From positions 1-64,000 of the forward strand of contig JBBIWA010000020.1 in assembly GCA_037439425.1 (NCBI GenBank): a DNA stretch of 64,000 nt. The letters run 5' to 3'. Positions within the stretch are counted from its first letter, which is position 1. Each line of letters starts with the position of its first letter. This DNA is from JBBIWA01 sp037439425 (lineage in GTDB: Bacteria > Acidobacteriota > Blastocatellia > RBC074). The position numbers were made by a program, and so were the translations under genes. The notes under the pieces are model-generated. The model was not told the origin of the DNA. It saw nothing but the letters and a program-made list of their open reading frames with translations, and did not search any database. Positions 48,969-59,578 of this stretch are shown here, in pieces.

Positions 48969-49495
48969 GCTTGCCCCTCCTCTTACACCAGGCTGCCTCC
49001 GCTGCTTGGCTGGTGGATCTATGGGGTTGGACTGAAAAGCAGTCCCTCTTGTTTTACCTCTCTCCTCTCGGCCAGATCCATCACCTCTATGATTGGGTGA
49101 TAACCCGGAGACGGATCGCCGCTGAGCAGAATTGCCCGATCTCGGACCTCACGTTGACTCATCGGTTGCACCAGCCTTCAATTCCTCTCAGCCTGGCTCG
49201 CACTCGTTTAGGCGCAAGCAGTTATCTTTAGCCCAGGTGCTTCAATTCGCACAAGGACTCTTTGCCTGGGGACGAAGCTGCGAGGTAATCTTGCAAGTTC
49301 TGCTGCCCGCCTGAGGGCTGGTTACCTGCCCCCAACGGGCAACATTCGATCAACTTTCTAAGGTGTGGAGACTCTGCAGGGTGGAGCAAAGTTCCCGCCT
49401 GGTTTTCACCGGAGAGCAAACTCGTGGATTGGCTGGCGAGCCTAAGCCTGGTACCGGGATCGGCCTGGCCTTCAAGTAGCTGGTTGAGCCCTTTG
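48969..49495. other. Gene-free spacer
   Basis: I see no supported gene. Short frames here have no family features and no ribosome binding sites. Confidence 0.45.
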
Positions 49496-50083
49496 TTATC
49501 TCATCTGGCTGAGAGTTTGTTGCCAGACTATTGCGCGCCACAGCACTGCCAGGCGTGCGCGCTCGCGCTCGGTTGTCAACGGTACTAGTTGCTCAACGAT
49601 AGCTGAGAGAAGCTGATAGGCGAAGGGGCCTGCGTGCGTGGCGAGGTGACAGTAGTAGTGAACGACCAGCGCGCCTTGCTCGTCATGATGAAAAGCACTC
49701 ACTTCCTGGTCACTCATGGTCTCCACCTCGGCGTTGATAGGGACTACCGCGGGCGGCACGCCTTGTTGATAGCCCTTGGCGTCACGCCAACCCAGGAACA
49801 AAATCCCGATCAAAACTCCTTGTTCATTGAGGTAGTCAGGGCTGAAGACGGTATTCAGCTCCGGCGGCGTTGACAGGCGAGGACCATAATTGCCGTACTC
49901 AGGATTGATGAGCTGTGAATTGTAGATGACCCCGATCATCTCACCGCCAGGAGTGGTCACTTTGACAAACTGGCCGAAGCGATAATCGGTCGCACTGGGC
50001 GGCACTGACGTCTCAAGCGAGTCAAGCACCCGTGCGGCATAGTCAACATGAGAGTTCGATTTGATGATCTTGGCGATACGCAT
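49496..50083 (-). CDS. HAS-barrel-like conserved protein, function unknown
   Basis: The 195-residue product begins MRIAKIIKSNSHVDYAARVL and continues YRFGQFVKVTTPGGEMIGV and FSPDYLNEQGVLIGILFLGW. The start resembles the HAS barrel found at the front of HerA-type ATPases and archaeal ATP synthase-like proteins; the rest matches a widely seen uncharacterised family with the VPPxxxxINAEVE and SDQEVSAFH segments. No herA or nurA gene is near. The start at 50083 is chosen since the family begins there; the frame runs upstream to 50113. Confidence 0.6.
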   Translation of the reverse strand: MRIAKIIKSNSHVDYAARVLDSLETSVPPSATDYRFGQFVKVTTPGGEMIGVIYNSQLINPEYGNYGPRLSTPPELNTVFSPDYLNEQGVLIGILFLGWRDAKGYQQGVPPAVVPINAEVETMSDQEVSAFHHDEQGALVVHYYCHLATHAGPFAYQLLSAIVEQLVPLTTERERARLAVLWRAIVWQQTLSQMR

Positions 50084-50212
50084 AAAATTCTCCGAAGGCA
50101 ATTCACTCTTCACTGCTTTCCCATCTGAGATCCCACCTCTGGCCCCGGTCGTCTGTTTTTCTCAAGAGTAACCCATTGCTGCCGTCTGACACAAATCCCC
50201 GACCGGAGCTGG

Positions 50213-50617
50213 CTAGCTGACGTCCTTCCAGGTGATCACGATCCATTCTTCTTCGGCACGCTCGCTGCTGGGTGGTTGGTGATGAATGGCAGCTGTGACC
50301 GGATCAGAGCCGAGCAGCGCATTCTCCTTTGCCTCAGTCTCTTTCTCTTGAGGCGCGGAAGAGAGTTCCTGAAGAGTTTCATCAAGAGCTGGCCGGCTAG
50401 GCTCCGAGAAAGAGGCCGTAGCGGTTGGTAAAGGTGAGGCGGCCGCGCCCAGCAGTCTTCTCCTCCTCTGCCAGCGGATCAAGCCCAGCACACACAGCAG
50501 TCCAGCAACAGATAGGGTTAAGACAGCAGGCCCCAAGGGCGGTACCGGGCTGATTGTGACCTCGAAAGCAGGCTGCTGCTGATTGGCTTGCAGTGTTTGG
50601 CTGATCGGATGATCCAA
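50213..50617 (-). CDS. Single-pass membrane protein, possibly the 3' half of an interrupted gene
   Basis: The 134-residue frame has a transmembrane helix (PAVLTLSVAGLLCVLGLI) followed by RWQRRRRLL and an acidic C-terminus (EEEWIVITWKDVS). Upstream of the TTG start at 50617, the same frame stays open to about 50793 and reads like protein (NHPEFFEAALSLSEQARVNW), but no start codon is seen. A signal-peptide start lies further upstream at 51348, separated by the 172-nt repeat. The gene could be split by that insertion. Product unknown. Confidence 0.45.
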   Translation of the reverse strand: MDHPISQTLQANQQQPAFEVTISPVPPLGPAVLTLSVAGLLCVLGLIRWQRRRRLLGAAASPLPTATASFSEPSRPALDETLQELSSAPQEKETEAKENALLGSDPVTAAIHHQPPSSERAEEEWIVITWKDVS

Positions 50618-51116
50618 AAGATTTGGGCAACTGGCTAGGTATGACTTTGTCTTGGTCTGAGCAATCTCGTGATCGCTGTGGGTGATCGTGGCAGTCAGGA
50701 GCGAAGTGGGCAGAGGCCAATTAACACGCGCCTGCTCCGAGAGGGAAAGGGCAGCTTCAAAGAATTCCGGATGATTGATACGAGTTTTTCACTTAGCTAC
50801 TTCGAGGCCATTTCTGGGCCATTGAGTGATGGAGCAACAGGTCGGGATCAGACTAAGTACTGGTCGCCATAATTACGCCGCTAGTTGTTCTTGCAGCAAC
50901 CAGTTGAATATGCTGGATTCTTTTCACAGGCTAACTGACGGAGTATTTATGGCGCGTTGTACTAAGTCATTGAAATTCAATAACCGCATCTCTGTCTTGT
51001 GCCATCAACGAAGAAACGTGCGACTAAGTACTGTGCGCCGCAATTACGCCTTCAGTTGTCGTGAGACGGAATCACGGATTTTGCAATCCGTTAGCTTTCA
51101 GGCTAACTGGCGGAAG
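50618..51116. repeat. Spacer with a 172-nt spaced direct repeat
   Basis: The word GACTAAGTACTG occurs at 50851 and 51022, and CAGGCTAACTG at 50927 and 51099. The two blocks between (about 90 nt each) share AATTACGCC and AGTTGT. The period is 171-172 nt. No gene is supported inside the repeated region. Confidence 0.65.
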
Positions 51117-51348
51117 TCGTGTGATTGACAGAAAAGACAATGCTGGGAGTCAGGCAGCCAGCCATGAGGCCATCGCTAGTGGCGTTATGCCTGGCACAAT
51201 CAGGCACGCTTATCTTCTCTCCGCTCTCCGGCGGCAAGACTTTAATGGGGTCAGCCAGTACCCTTTTTGTCCCGGCTAACCAGATGATTGCGATAAAACA
51301 AATCCCTACAGTAATCGCGCTCTTCCTCCCTGGTGGTTTGGTCTTCAT
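51103..51348 (-). CDS. Signal-peptide-bearing short frame, possibly a truncated exported protein
   Basis: From the ATG at 51348 the frame starts MKTKPPGRKSAITVGICFIA and continues IIWLAGTKRVLADPIKV, a classic signal peptide and cleavage site, then only about 45 more residues before the stop at 51103. It may be the 5' end of the gene whose 3' end lies at 50213-50793, with the repeat between them. No ribosome binding site check is decisive. Function unknown. Confidence 0.4.
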   Translation of the reverse strand: MKTKPPGRKSAITVGICFIAIIWLAGTKRVLADPIKVLPPESGEKISVPDCARHNATSDGLMAGCLTPSIVFSVNHTTSAS

Positions 51349-51416
51349 CGCTCCTCCGGGCTCGCACGCGCCCCGAACTCCTGGCTCCTGGCCCTGATAA
51401 TTAAGCGACGGGGTTT

Positions 51417-52703
51417 TTATGAGGTGGCAACCCGGGTCGGCGAGATGCGCTCTGCTGGCTGCCACTGTGCCTCAAATTGCATCAGCCCGTGGATGACACG
51501 GTCCGTCAGGACATCGAACTGGTACATCTGATTGTGAATATCCGCTGGATCGCTCCAATCCGGCTCGCCACTTTCGGTGTAGGCTTTAAGCGAGAGGTAA
51601 TAGGCACTGTAAGGTAGATTCAATCGCGGGATGTAAAGATCAAGTCGCCCAGGTCCCCGCTTGATAGGCAATGGTGTCGGATGAGTGTCGTGATTGTTGA
51701 TGCTGCCAATCATGACGCCGTCGAAACGATGGATATCGACAGCGAAGACTGGACGCTGATAGTCCTCTGCAGCGATGAAATGAAGCCGGATCGTGACGGC
51801 TTCGCCCGACTTGAATATCCAACTTGCTTCACCTGCTGCATTCAGCATCTCCACGCCCGTGAAACGGATGCGTCCATTACCCCAACGTGCGCCGGTCAAG
51901 CGCAGTTGGCGGATGATCTTCTCGTGCTCTGGCATTTCCAATCCGCCCGCGCGTGCCGCCGCTTGCAATCGCTCATTCTCCAGCCGTTCGCAAAAGGCCT
52001 GGTAAGCAGTCACCACTTCGTGCGCTGGGCCGCACATTACTGTGCGCCCGGCTTCCAGCCACAATGCGCGATTGCAAAAGCGTTGGATGAGACGCGGATC
52101 GTGTGAGACAAAAAGCACCGTCTTGCCTGACTGGCGGAAATATTCCATACGATCAAGCGATTTACGCTGGAAGTAAATATCGCCCACCGACAGAGCTTCG
52201 TCCACAATCAGCACCTCCGGGTCCACGTGAATAGCCGAAGCAAACGCCAGGCGCATCAGCATACCGGTCGAGTAGGTCTTGACCGGTTGATCAATGAAAG
52301 CTTCCAGCTCTGCAAACCTCACAATCACATCCAGCCGCTTCCGCACTTCCTCTTCGCTCAAACCGAGAATCTGTCCGCTTAGCAGAATGTTTTCGCGCCC
52401 AGTGTATTCTGGGTTGAAACCGCTGCCGAGCTCCAGCAGCGCCGTTACGCGGCCTTCGACTCTTACCTCGCCCGTGGTTGGCTGTAAGATTCCGGCAATG
52501 ATTTGCAGCAGGGTGGTCTTGCCCGCCCCATTGCGCCCAATGACCCCTACCGTTTCGCCACGCTCCACTTCCAGGTTGATGCCCTCCAGTGCCCAGAAGT
52601 CGCGATGGTACTTGCGCCGCCCGCGCAAGAGGATCTCTTTCAGCCGGCCCGAAGGCCGTTCATAGATGCGGTAGAGTTTAGAAACGTTATGAACGGAAAT
52701 CAT
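51417..52703 (-). CDS. wzt: O-antigen/polysaccharide ABC exporter ATPase (Wzt-type)
   Basis: The 428-residue product has the ABC domain of polysaccharide exporters (GRNGAGKTTLLQIIAGIL, signature YSTGMLMRLAFA, DEALSVGDIYFQRK) and a C-terminal Wzt_C domain that binds the modified glycan end (MIGSINNHDTHPTPL region). It needs a Wzm-type permease, which is not visible in this window. It overlaps the upstream glycosyltransferase-methyltransferase gene by one base (TGATG), so the two are coupled. Confidence 0.88.
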   Translation of the reverse strand: MISVHNVSKLYRIYERPSGRLKEILLRGRRKYHRDFWALEGINLEVERGETVGVIGRNGAGKTTLLQIIAGILQPTTGEVRVEGRVTALLELGSGFNPEYTGRENILLSGQILGLSEEEVRKRLDVIVRFAELEAFIDQPVKTYSTGMLMRLAFASAIHVDPEVLIVDEALSVGDIYFQRKSLDRMEYFRQSGKTVLFVSHDPRLIQRFCNRALWLEAGRTVMCGPAHEVVTAYQAFCERLENERLQAAARAGGLEMPEHEKIIRQLRLTGARWGNGRIRFTGVEMLNAAGEASWIFKSGEAVTIRLHFIAAEDYQRPVFAVDIHRFDGVMIGSINNHDTHPTPLPIKRGPGRLDLYIPRLNLPYSAYYLSLKAYTESGEPDWSDPADIHNQMYQFDVLTDRVIHGLMQFEAQWQPAERISPTRVATS

Positions 52704-54823
52704 CAGTCATACAGCCTGTCTGGATATCTCTCGATGTGAGCACTGGCCTTGCGGCCCACCGCGAAGATGTTATCGCCACGCAACTCTCTGGGGACGCCCG
52801 TGTGATCGAGCCAGCGCAGGAAGCTTTCCTCCGGTTGGTGCCACAGATTTCGAGTGAAGAGCTTGATGACTTTAAATCCCGCAGCCTCCAGCGCGACACG
52901 CACATCCTTAGGCGTGTATTCGCGGCTGTGACGGTCAGCGCGAGCTTGACGATTGTATGAGCCGTAAATATAGGGGCTGCTGCCTGCCAGCGCTTCCTGA
53001 ATGCTGAAAGCACTGGCAATATTCGGCGTGGTCAAGATGAGCAGGCCACCCCATTTGAGCACGCGATTGAGTTCGACGAGCATATGCATCGGGTCTTCAG
53101 TCAAATGCTCAATCAACTCACAGCAGAGCGCCACATCGAAATATTCATCTGGATAAGGAAACCGATCGCGCTCAACGTCAACATTTTGCATCGGGAAGAT
53201 AAGCTCCTCACCCGTCGTCGCGTGGCGGATGCGCTGGAGCTTTTCGTGCGGCTCGCCCGACCACCAGTTAGTGATCACAATTTCACCGTATTGGCCAAAA
53301 CGTTTGATGAGCGGCGTCATCTGCAGATAACTGCTCAACTCCAGCAACCGCTGACTGGCATCGCCGACCGGGACGAGTTTAACTGTCTCGACGATGCGTT
53401 CTGCATGCCGGTGCAAATAATCGGTCGCCGCTTTATCCTCGGTGAAGAAGCCGGCCACATAATTGATCGCCTCTGCCTGGTCCAGCGCAATGGTGGGCAG
53501 CTGCTTGCTCTGAAGCTCCAGACGTGGTGCGACCATCTCTCGGCGAGAGCCAAGCCGGCCGAGCTGCCGCTGCTCTTGGACAATGCGTTCAGCAAAAGTC
53601 AGGTAGCGCACAGCCGAGCGGCTGATCTCACAATGCTGGCGTGCCCAGAGCGCAGCGTTCCGGCCCAGCCGTTCGCGTAGGGCTGGTTGATAAGCCAGCT
53701 TGCGCAGTTGCCGATAAAGATGGCGTTCTTCATCTGGGCCGAGGGCTGTCTTGAGACAGACCTCGCCCGGCAATTCGCCGAACTGACCAAAGTCGGAAAC
53801 AATCACTGCTTTGCCCGCCCCCAGCGCGCGGATAAGTGTGCCCGAGGTTTCGCCAGCCGTTGGGTAACGCAGATTGACGACCACATCTACCGCTTTGAGG
53901 TAACGAAAGAAGTCGCGCTCGTTGGTGTAACCGGTCAGGCGCACGCTCCCGGTTAAGCCCATCTCTTCAATCAGCGGCGCGACGCTCCACTTCCAGTGAT
54001 CTTCACCCACGATCAAACACATAGCCTGCGGTAGGACCGCAAGCAGATGCTTGAAGGCGCTTAGCAAGATGGGAATACGCTTCGATTGGGTCACGAAACC
54101 AAAGGAGGCCACAAGCCAGCGATCTAGCGGCAAGCCGAGTGCCTCGCGACACGCCATCGCATCCCACCTGTCAAGCTCATAGACTTTGGGCGAGAGATGG
54201 TGGGGAATAATCTCAACTGGGGGGGGAGAGAAGGCATCTAGCTGGTGACGGCGGGCTTGCGGTTCACGAATCGGAGGAGGCTCCCACAACCCTTCCAGCT
54301 GGGCTGCAGCGTACTCGTTGTGCACGATAATCCCAAGGCTATGATTAACCAAACGGCGATTAAGCGGCAGCAGAAACTGCTGATATTCGCTGCCCACATC
54401 ACGCCTGCGCATCTCGGCCAGTTGCGAGCCGCGCCGCCCGTAGCTATAGAACATCTCGTCCCAGTAGCCATCTTCGTCATCTCGCCCGAGCGTCTTCCAG
54501 GCGATCAAATGGTGCAGGCAGTGTTCGTGCATCACTACCACCCCCGGCTTCACCAGAGCACGTTCATAGATGTATTCGTGATAAGGGTTATTGCCCTGAT
54601 GGTAAAGGCAAAGGTCGAACGGCTTTTTCGCCTCGATCTCGTTGAAGTGGGTGACATCGTAGACGCGATAGTCCGTCCGGTCTTCATTGGCGCGCAATTC
54701 TCTCGCTTGCTCGACGAAGACGCAGATCTCGGCGCCACTAGCTAGATAAGGCAGCAGCTCCGCACTGTAGTCTGCAATCCCGGATTTGCTTGGCGGCAGA
54801 GGACTGAAATAAGCGAGACGCAT
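52703..54823 (-). CDS. Fusion of a GT4 glycosyltransferase and an SAM methyltransferase
   Basis: The 706-residue product starts MRLAYFSPLPPSKSGIADYS, then a GT-B glycosyltransferase with LVASFGFVTQSKR and the GTLIRALGAGKAVIVSDFG donor site. From about residue 440 it turns into a class I methyltransferase (FPYPDEYFDVALCCELIEHL, LTTPNI, SYNRQARADRHSREYTPKDV). With the Wzt ATPase it probably builds and caps an exported glycan. The 5' end of the frame continues upstream through GTGATGA repeats to 54898; 54823 is chosen since the domain starts there. Confidence 0.85.
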   Translation of the reverse strand: MRLAYFSPLPPSKSGIADYSAELLPYLASGAEICVFVEQARELRANEDRTDYRVYDVTHFNEIEAKKPFDLCLYHQGNNPYHEYIYERALVKPGVVVMHEHCLHHLIAWKTLGRDDEDGYWDEMFYSYGRRGSQLAEMRRRDVGSEYQQFLLPLNRRLVNHSLGIIVHNEYAAAQLEGLWEPPPIREPQARRHQLDAFSPPPVEIIPHHLSPKVYELDRWDAMACREALGLPLDRWLVASFGFVTQSKRIPILLSAFKHLLAVLPQAMCLIVGEDHWKWSVAPLIEEMGLTGSVRLTGYTNERDFFRYLKAVDVVVNLRYPTAGETSGTLIRALGAGKAVIVSDFGQFGELPGEVCLKTALGPDEERHLYRQLRKLAYQPALRERLGRNAALWARQHCEISRSAVRYLTFAERIVQEQRQLGRLGSRREMVAPRLELQSKQLPTIALDQAEAINYVAGFFTEDKAATDYLHRHAERIVETVKLVPVGDASQRLLELSSYLQMTPLIKRFGQYGEIVITNWWSGEPHEKLQRIRHATTGEELIFPMQNVDVERDRFPYPDEYFDVALCCELIEHLTEDPMHMLVELNRVLKWGGLLILTTPNIASAFSIQEALAGSSPYIYGSYNRQARADRHSREYTPKDVRVALEAAGFKVIKLFTRNLWHQPEESFLRWLDHTGVPRELRGDNIFAVGRKASAHIERYPDRLYD

Positions 54824-54831
54824 AAAGGGCA

Positions 54832-54859
54832 GTGATGAGTGATGAGTGATGAGTGATGA
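54832..54859. repeat. Short tandem GTGATGA repeat, four units
   Basis: Four perfect 7-nt GTGATGA units lie between the glycosyltransferase start and the lgt stop. The same word family appears in the tRNA intron near 1763-1798. Translated upstream of the chosen start they give HHSSL-type residues. Confidence 0.85.
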
Positions 54860-54887
54860 GTCAGGAAAAATAGACGGCGCCAGCTCC

Positions 54888-55778
54888 TCACTTGCCACTC
54901 GTCACTGGTTTTAGTGATGTCGCTGCTTCGGCTGCGCCAGCGCGCTTGCGATAAATCAAGATTCCAACGGCGCTGATGAAGACGGCGATCGCGATAAATT
55001 GCGAAGTCGAAAGACCCAGGACTGAGCCGCGGGGATCATCTCGCCAAAACTCGATCACAAAGCGCGCGACCGCATACAGCGCCGCATAGCCCAGAATGAT
55101 CTGCCCTTCGAATCGCCGCTTGCGGCGCATCATCAGCAATACGGCAAAGATGATCAATGTGGCCGCAGCTTCATAGAGTTGCGTTGGATGCAAATGCAGT
55201 GGGGCCAGCGCGCCACCCAGTTTCTGAATCCACAATTCGCGTTGCGCGGGATCGGCCAGATGAACCGCCAGCGTGGGAACCCCGGTGATCTCATGCCCCC
55301 GATCAGTGAAATGCACTCCGCAAAACAGCGTCGTCGGTTTCCCCCAACAACAACCAGCGCTGAAGCAACCCAGGCGACCAATAGCCTGGCCAATCGCGAT
55401 TCCCGGAGCGAACGCATCAGCAGTGCGCCACCAGGGCAGACGATAAAGGCGCGTGACGATCAGCGAGGCGATCAGTGCGCCAATGAATCCGCCATAGAAG
55501 ACTCCCCCAGAACGGAAAAAGTCAAGCGAAAGGATTTGCCCCGGATTATCGCGATAATAATCATCCCATTCGGTGAGAACCATCAGGACCTTCGATCCAA
55601 TCAAGGCGGCCGCCAGCACCCACAGGCCGAGATCATAGACACGATTTTTATCCAGCCCATCGCGTTCGGCTAGTTGCGCCATGACATATAGCCCCACCAG
55701 GAAAGCTACTGCCAGCAGTACGCCGTAGGTATTAAGTGTCAGATCAAGAAATGGGAGCTTGAATAATTCAGGGAACAT
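54888..55778 (-). CDS. lgt: Prolipoprotein diacylglyceryl transferase
   Basis: The 296-residue membrane enzyme moves a diacylglyceryl group from phosphatidylglycerol to the lipobox cysteine of prolipoproteins. Hallmarks are AIGRLGCFSAGCCWG and LHPTQLYEA, with about seven hydrophobic helices. It follows lspA by 30 nt. ATG at 55778. The arrangement ileS-lspA-lgt places both lipoprotein-maturing enzymes in one unit. Confidence 0.95.
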   Translation of the reverse strand: MFPELFKLPFLDLTLNTYGVLLAVAFLVGLYVMAQLAERDGLDKNRVYDLGLWVLAAALIGSKVLMVLTEWDDYYRDNPGQILSLDFFRSGGVFYGGFIGALIASLIVTRLYRLPWWRTADAFAPGIAIGQAIGRLGCFSAGCCWGKPTTLFCGVHFTDRGHEITGVPTLAVHLADPAQRELWIQKLGGALAPLHLHPTQLYEAAATLIIFAVLLMMRRKRRFEGQIILGYAALYAVARFVIEFWRDDPRGSVLGLSTSQFIAIAVFISAVGILIYRKRAGAAEAATSLKPVTSGK

Positions 55779-55808
55779 CGGACCATTTGTGACCTCAAGC
55801 AGAGGCCG

Positions 55809-56348
55809 TCATTCTGAAGAACTCATCCTGCTTTCTTCGATCCTCGAGCCGGCGGCTTGAGGCTCAGCATGAACAGCTTTCTCTTCCTTCATAATCTCCA
55901 GTGCCAGCAATACCGCGCCGATGCAAATAGCCGTGTCAGCGACATTGAAGGTCGGCCAGCTAAAGGAATGGCCCCAATGAAAGTCGAGAAAATCCACTAC
56001 CTCGCCTAGACGCACGCGGTCAACTAGATTGCCGGTGATCCCCGCCAGCAGCAGCGCCAGCGCTGTATTCAATCGTACCTTGCTGGCTGCTGTTTGCATT
56101 AAGTAAACTATCACCACTGCAGCGGCCAGGGCGGAAATGGCGGCCAGAATCCACCTCACTTCAAACTCAGCGTCAGCAAAAAGACTGAAAGCCACCCCAC
56201 GGTTGCGGGCGTAGCTCAGGCTGAAGAGGCCTTCAATCACCTGAACTGATCCGATGGGCCGCAGCGAGGCCGTGGCCCACGCTTTCGTCACCTGATCCAC
56301 CGCAAGCGTCACAGCCGTGATGATCAAGTAGATCAGTTTCTCCTTCAT
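55809..56348 (-). CDS. lspA: Signal peptidase II (lipoprotein signal peptidase)
   Basis: The 179-residue product has four hydrophobic helices and the aspartate active site motifs, GITGNLVDRVRLGEVVDFLD and FNVADTAICIG. It removes the signal peptide of diacylglyceryl prolipoproteins. It starts 24 nt after the ileS stop. The C-terminal tail beyond residue 155 is longer than usual and is charged. ATG at 56348. Confidence 0.95.
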   Translation of the reverse strand: MKEKLIYLIITAVTLAVDQVTKAWATASLRPIGSVQVIEGLFSLSYARNRGVAFSLFADAEFEVRWILAAISALAAAVVIVYLMQTAASKVRLNTALALLLAGITGNLVDRVRLGEVVDFLDFHWGHSFSWPTFNVADTAICIGAVLLALEIMKEEKAVHAEPQAAGSRIEESRMSSSE

Positions 56349-56372
56349 GGCTACTACTCAAACCAGAGAACA

Positions 56373-59156
<2,784 letters not shown>

Positions 59157-59578
59157 AGTCTAAATTGTGACAGGGTCTACCATTTTCGGGATAATCGAAA
59201 GAAGCTAATCATACCGTAAACAGGTCCAATAAAAAAGCACTAGCGATGGCCTTCTCGCCGGGTGCACGTCTTTATTGTAGGGTGAAAAAGGAGTAAGGAT
59301 CGGTGGTGAGCCCCGGAAGGGGGCCTCAGATGATAGCGAGTCTGAGCCAGGGCTGGTGGGCCCAGGTCTGTAGAGCCTAAGGCCGCCCCGGCCGGGGCAG
59401 GTGGGATGATGGGCGAGAGCTTCCTCTCCACCAGCGCCCCTAGCGGGGCTAAGGCTTCAACCGATCTTCTTTTGACCCTACAATCGTGACGTGCACCCTT
59501 CCTCGCCTTGCCTTTTTGCGCGCCAGAGCTGATGATAATAAGCGTAACCGACCGTTCATTCACTCTGGCGATGTGACT
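59157..59578. other. Divergent spacer holding a structured inverted-repeat element
   Basis: The spacer separates ileS on the minus strand from the TonB receptor on the plus strand. Most of it is the 239-nt structured element annotated separately. The remainder carries the leader of each gene. Confidence 0.6.
59260..59498. repeat. MITE-like structured element with long terminal inverted repeats
   Basis: The ends are GGGTGCACGTC and GACGTGCACCC (11 bp, exact). Inside are ATTGTAGGGT/ACCCTACAAT, AAAAGGA with TTCTTTT (one G-T), and GATCGGT/ACCGATC. The interior holds several hairpins such as GCCCC-GGCC-GGGGC, GCCCC-TAGC-GGGGC and TCAGA/TCTGA. The flanks match TTCTCGCC (59252) and TTCCTCGCC (59499), as a target site duplication might. 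No coding frame is visible. It could also be a bidirectional terminator. Confidence 0.6.

Noticed and set aside
54823..54898. Longer form of the glycosyltransferase from 54898
   Set aside because: The extra residues come from GTGATGA repeats and overlap the lgt stop, while the domain begins at 54823.
59260..59498. RNase P RNA, tmRNA, SRP RNA or T-box as an explanation
   Set aside because: Conserved core words of these RNAs are absent, and the long terminal inverted repeats fit a mobile element better.
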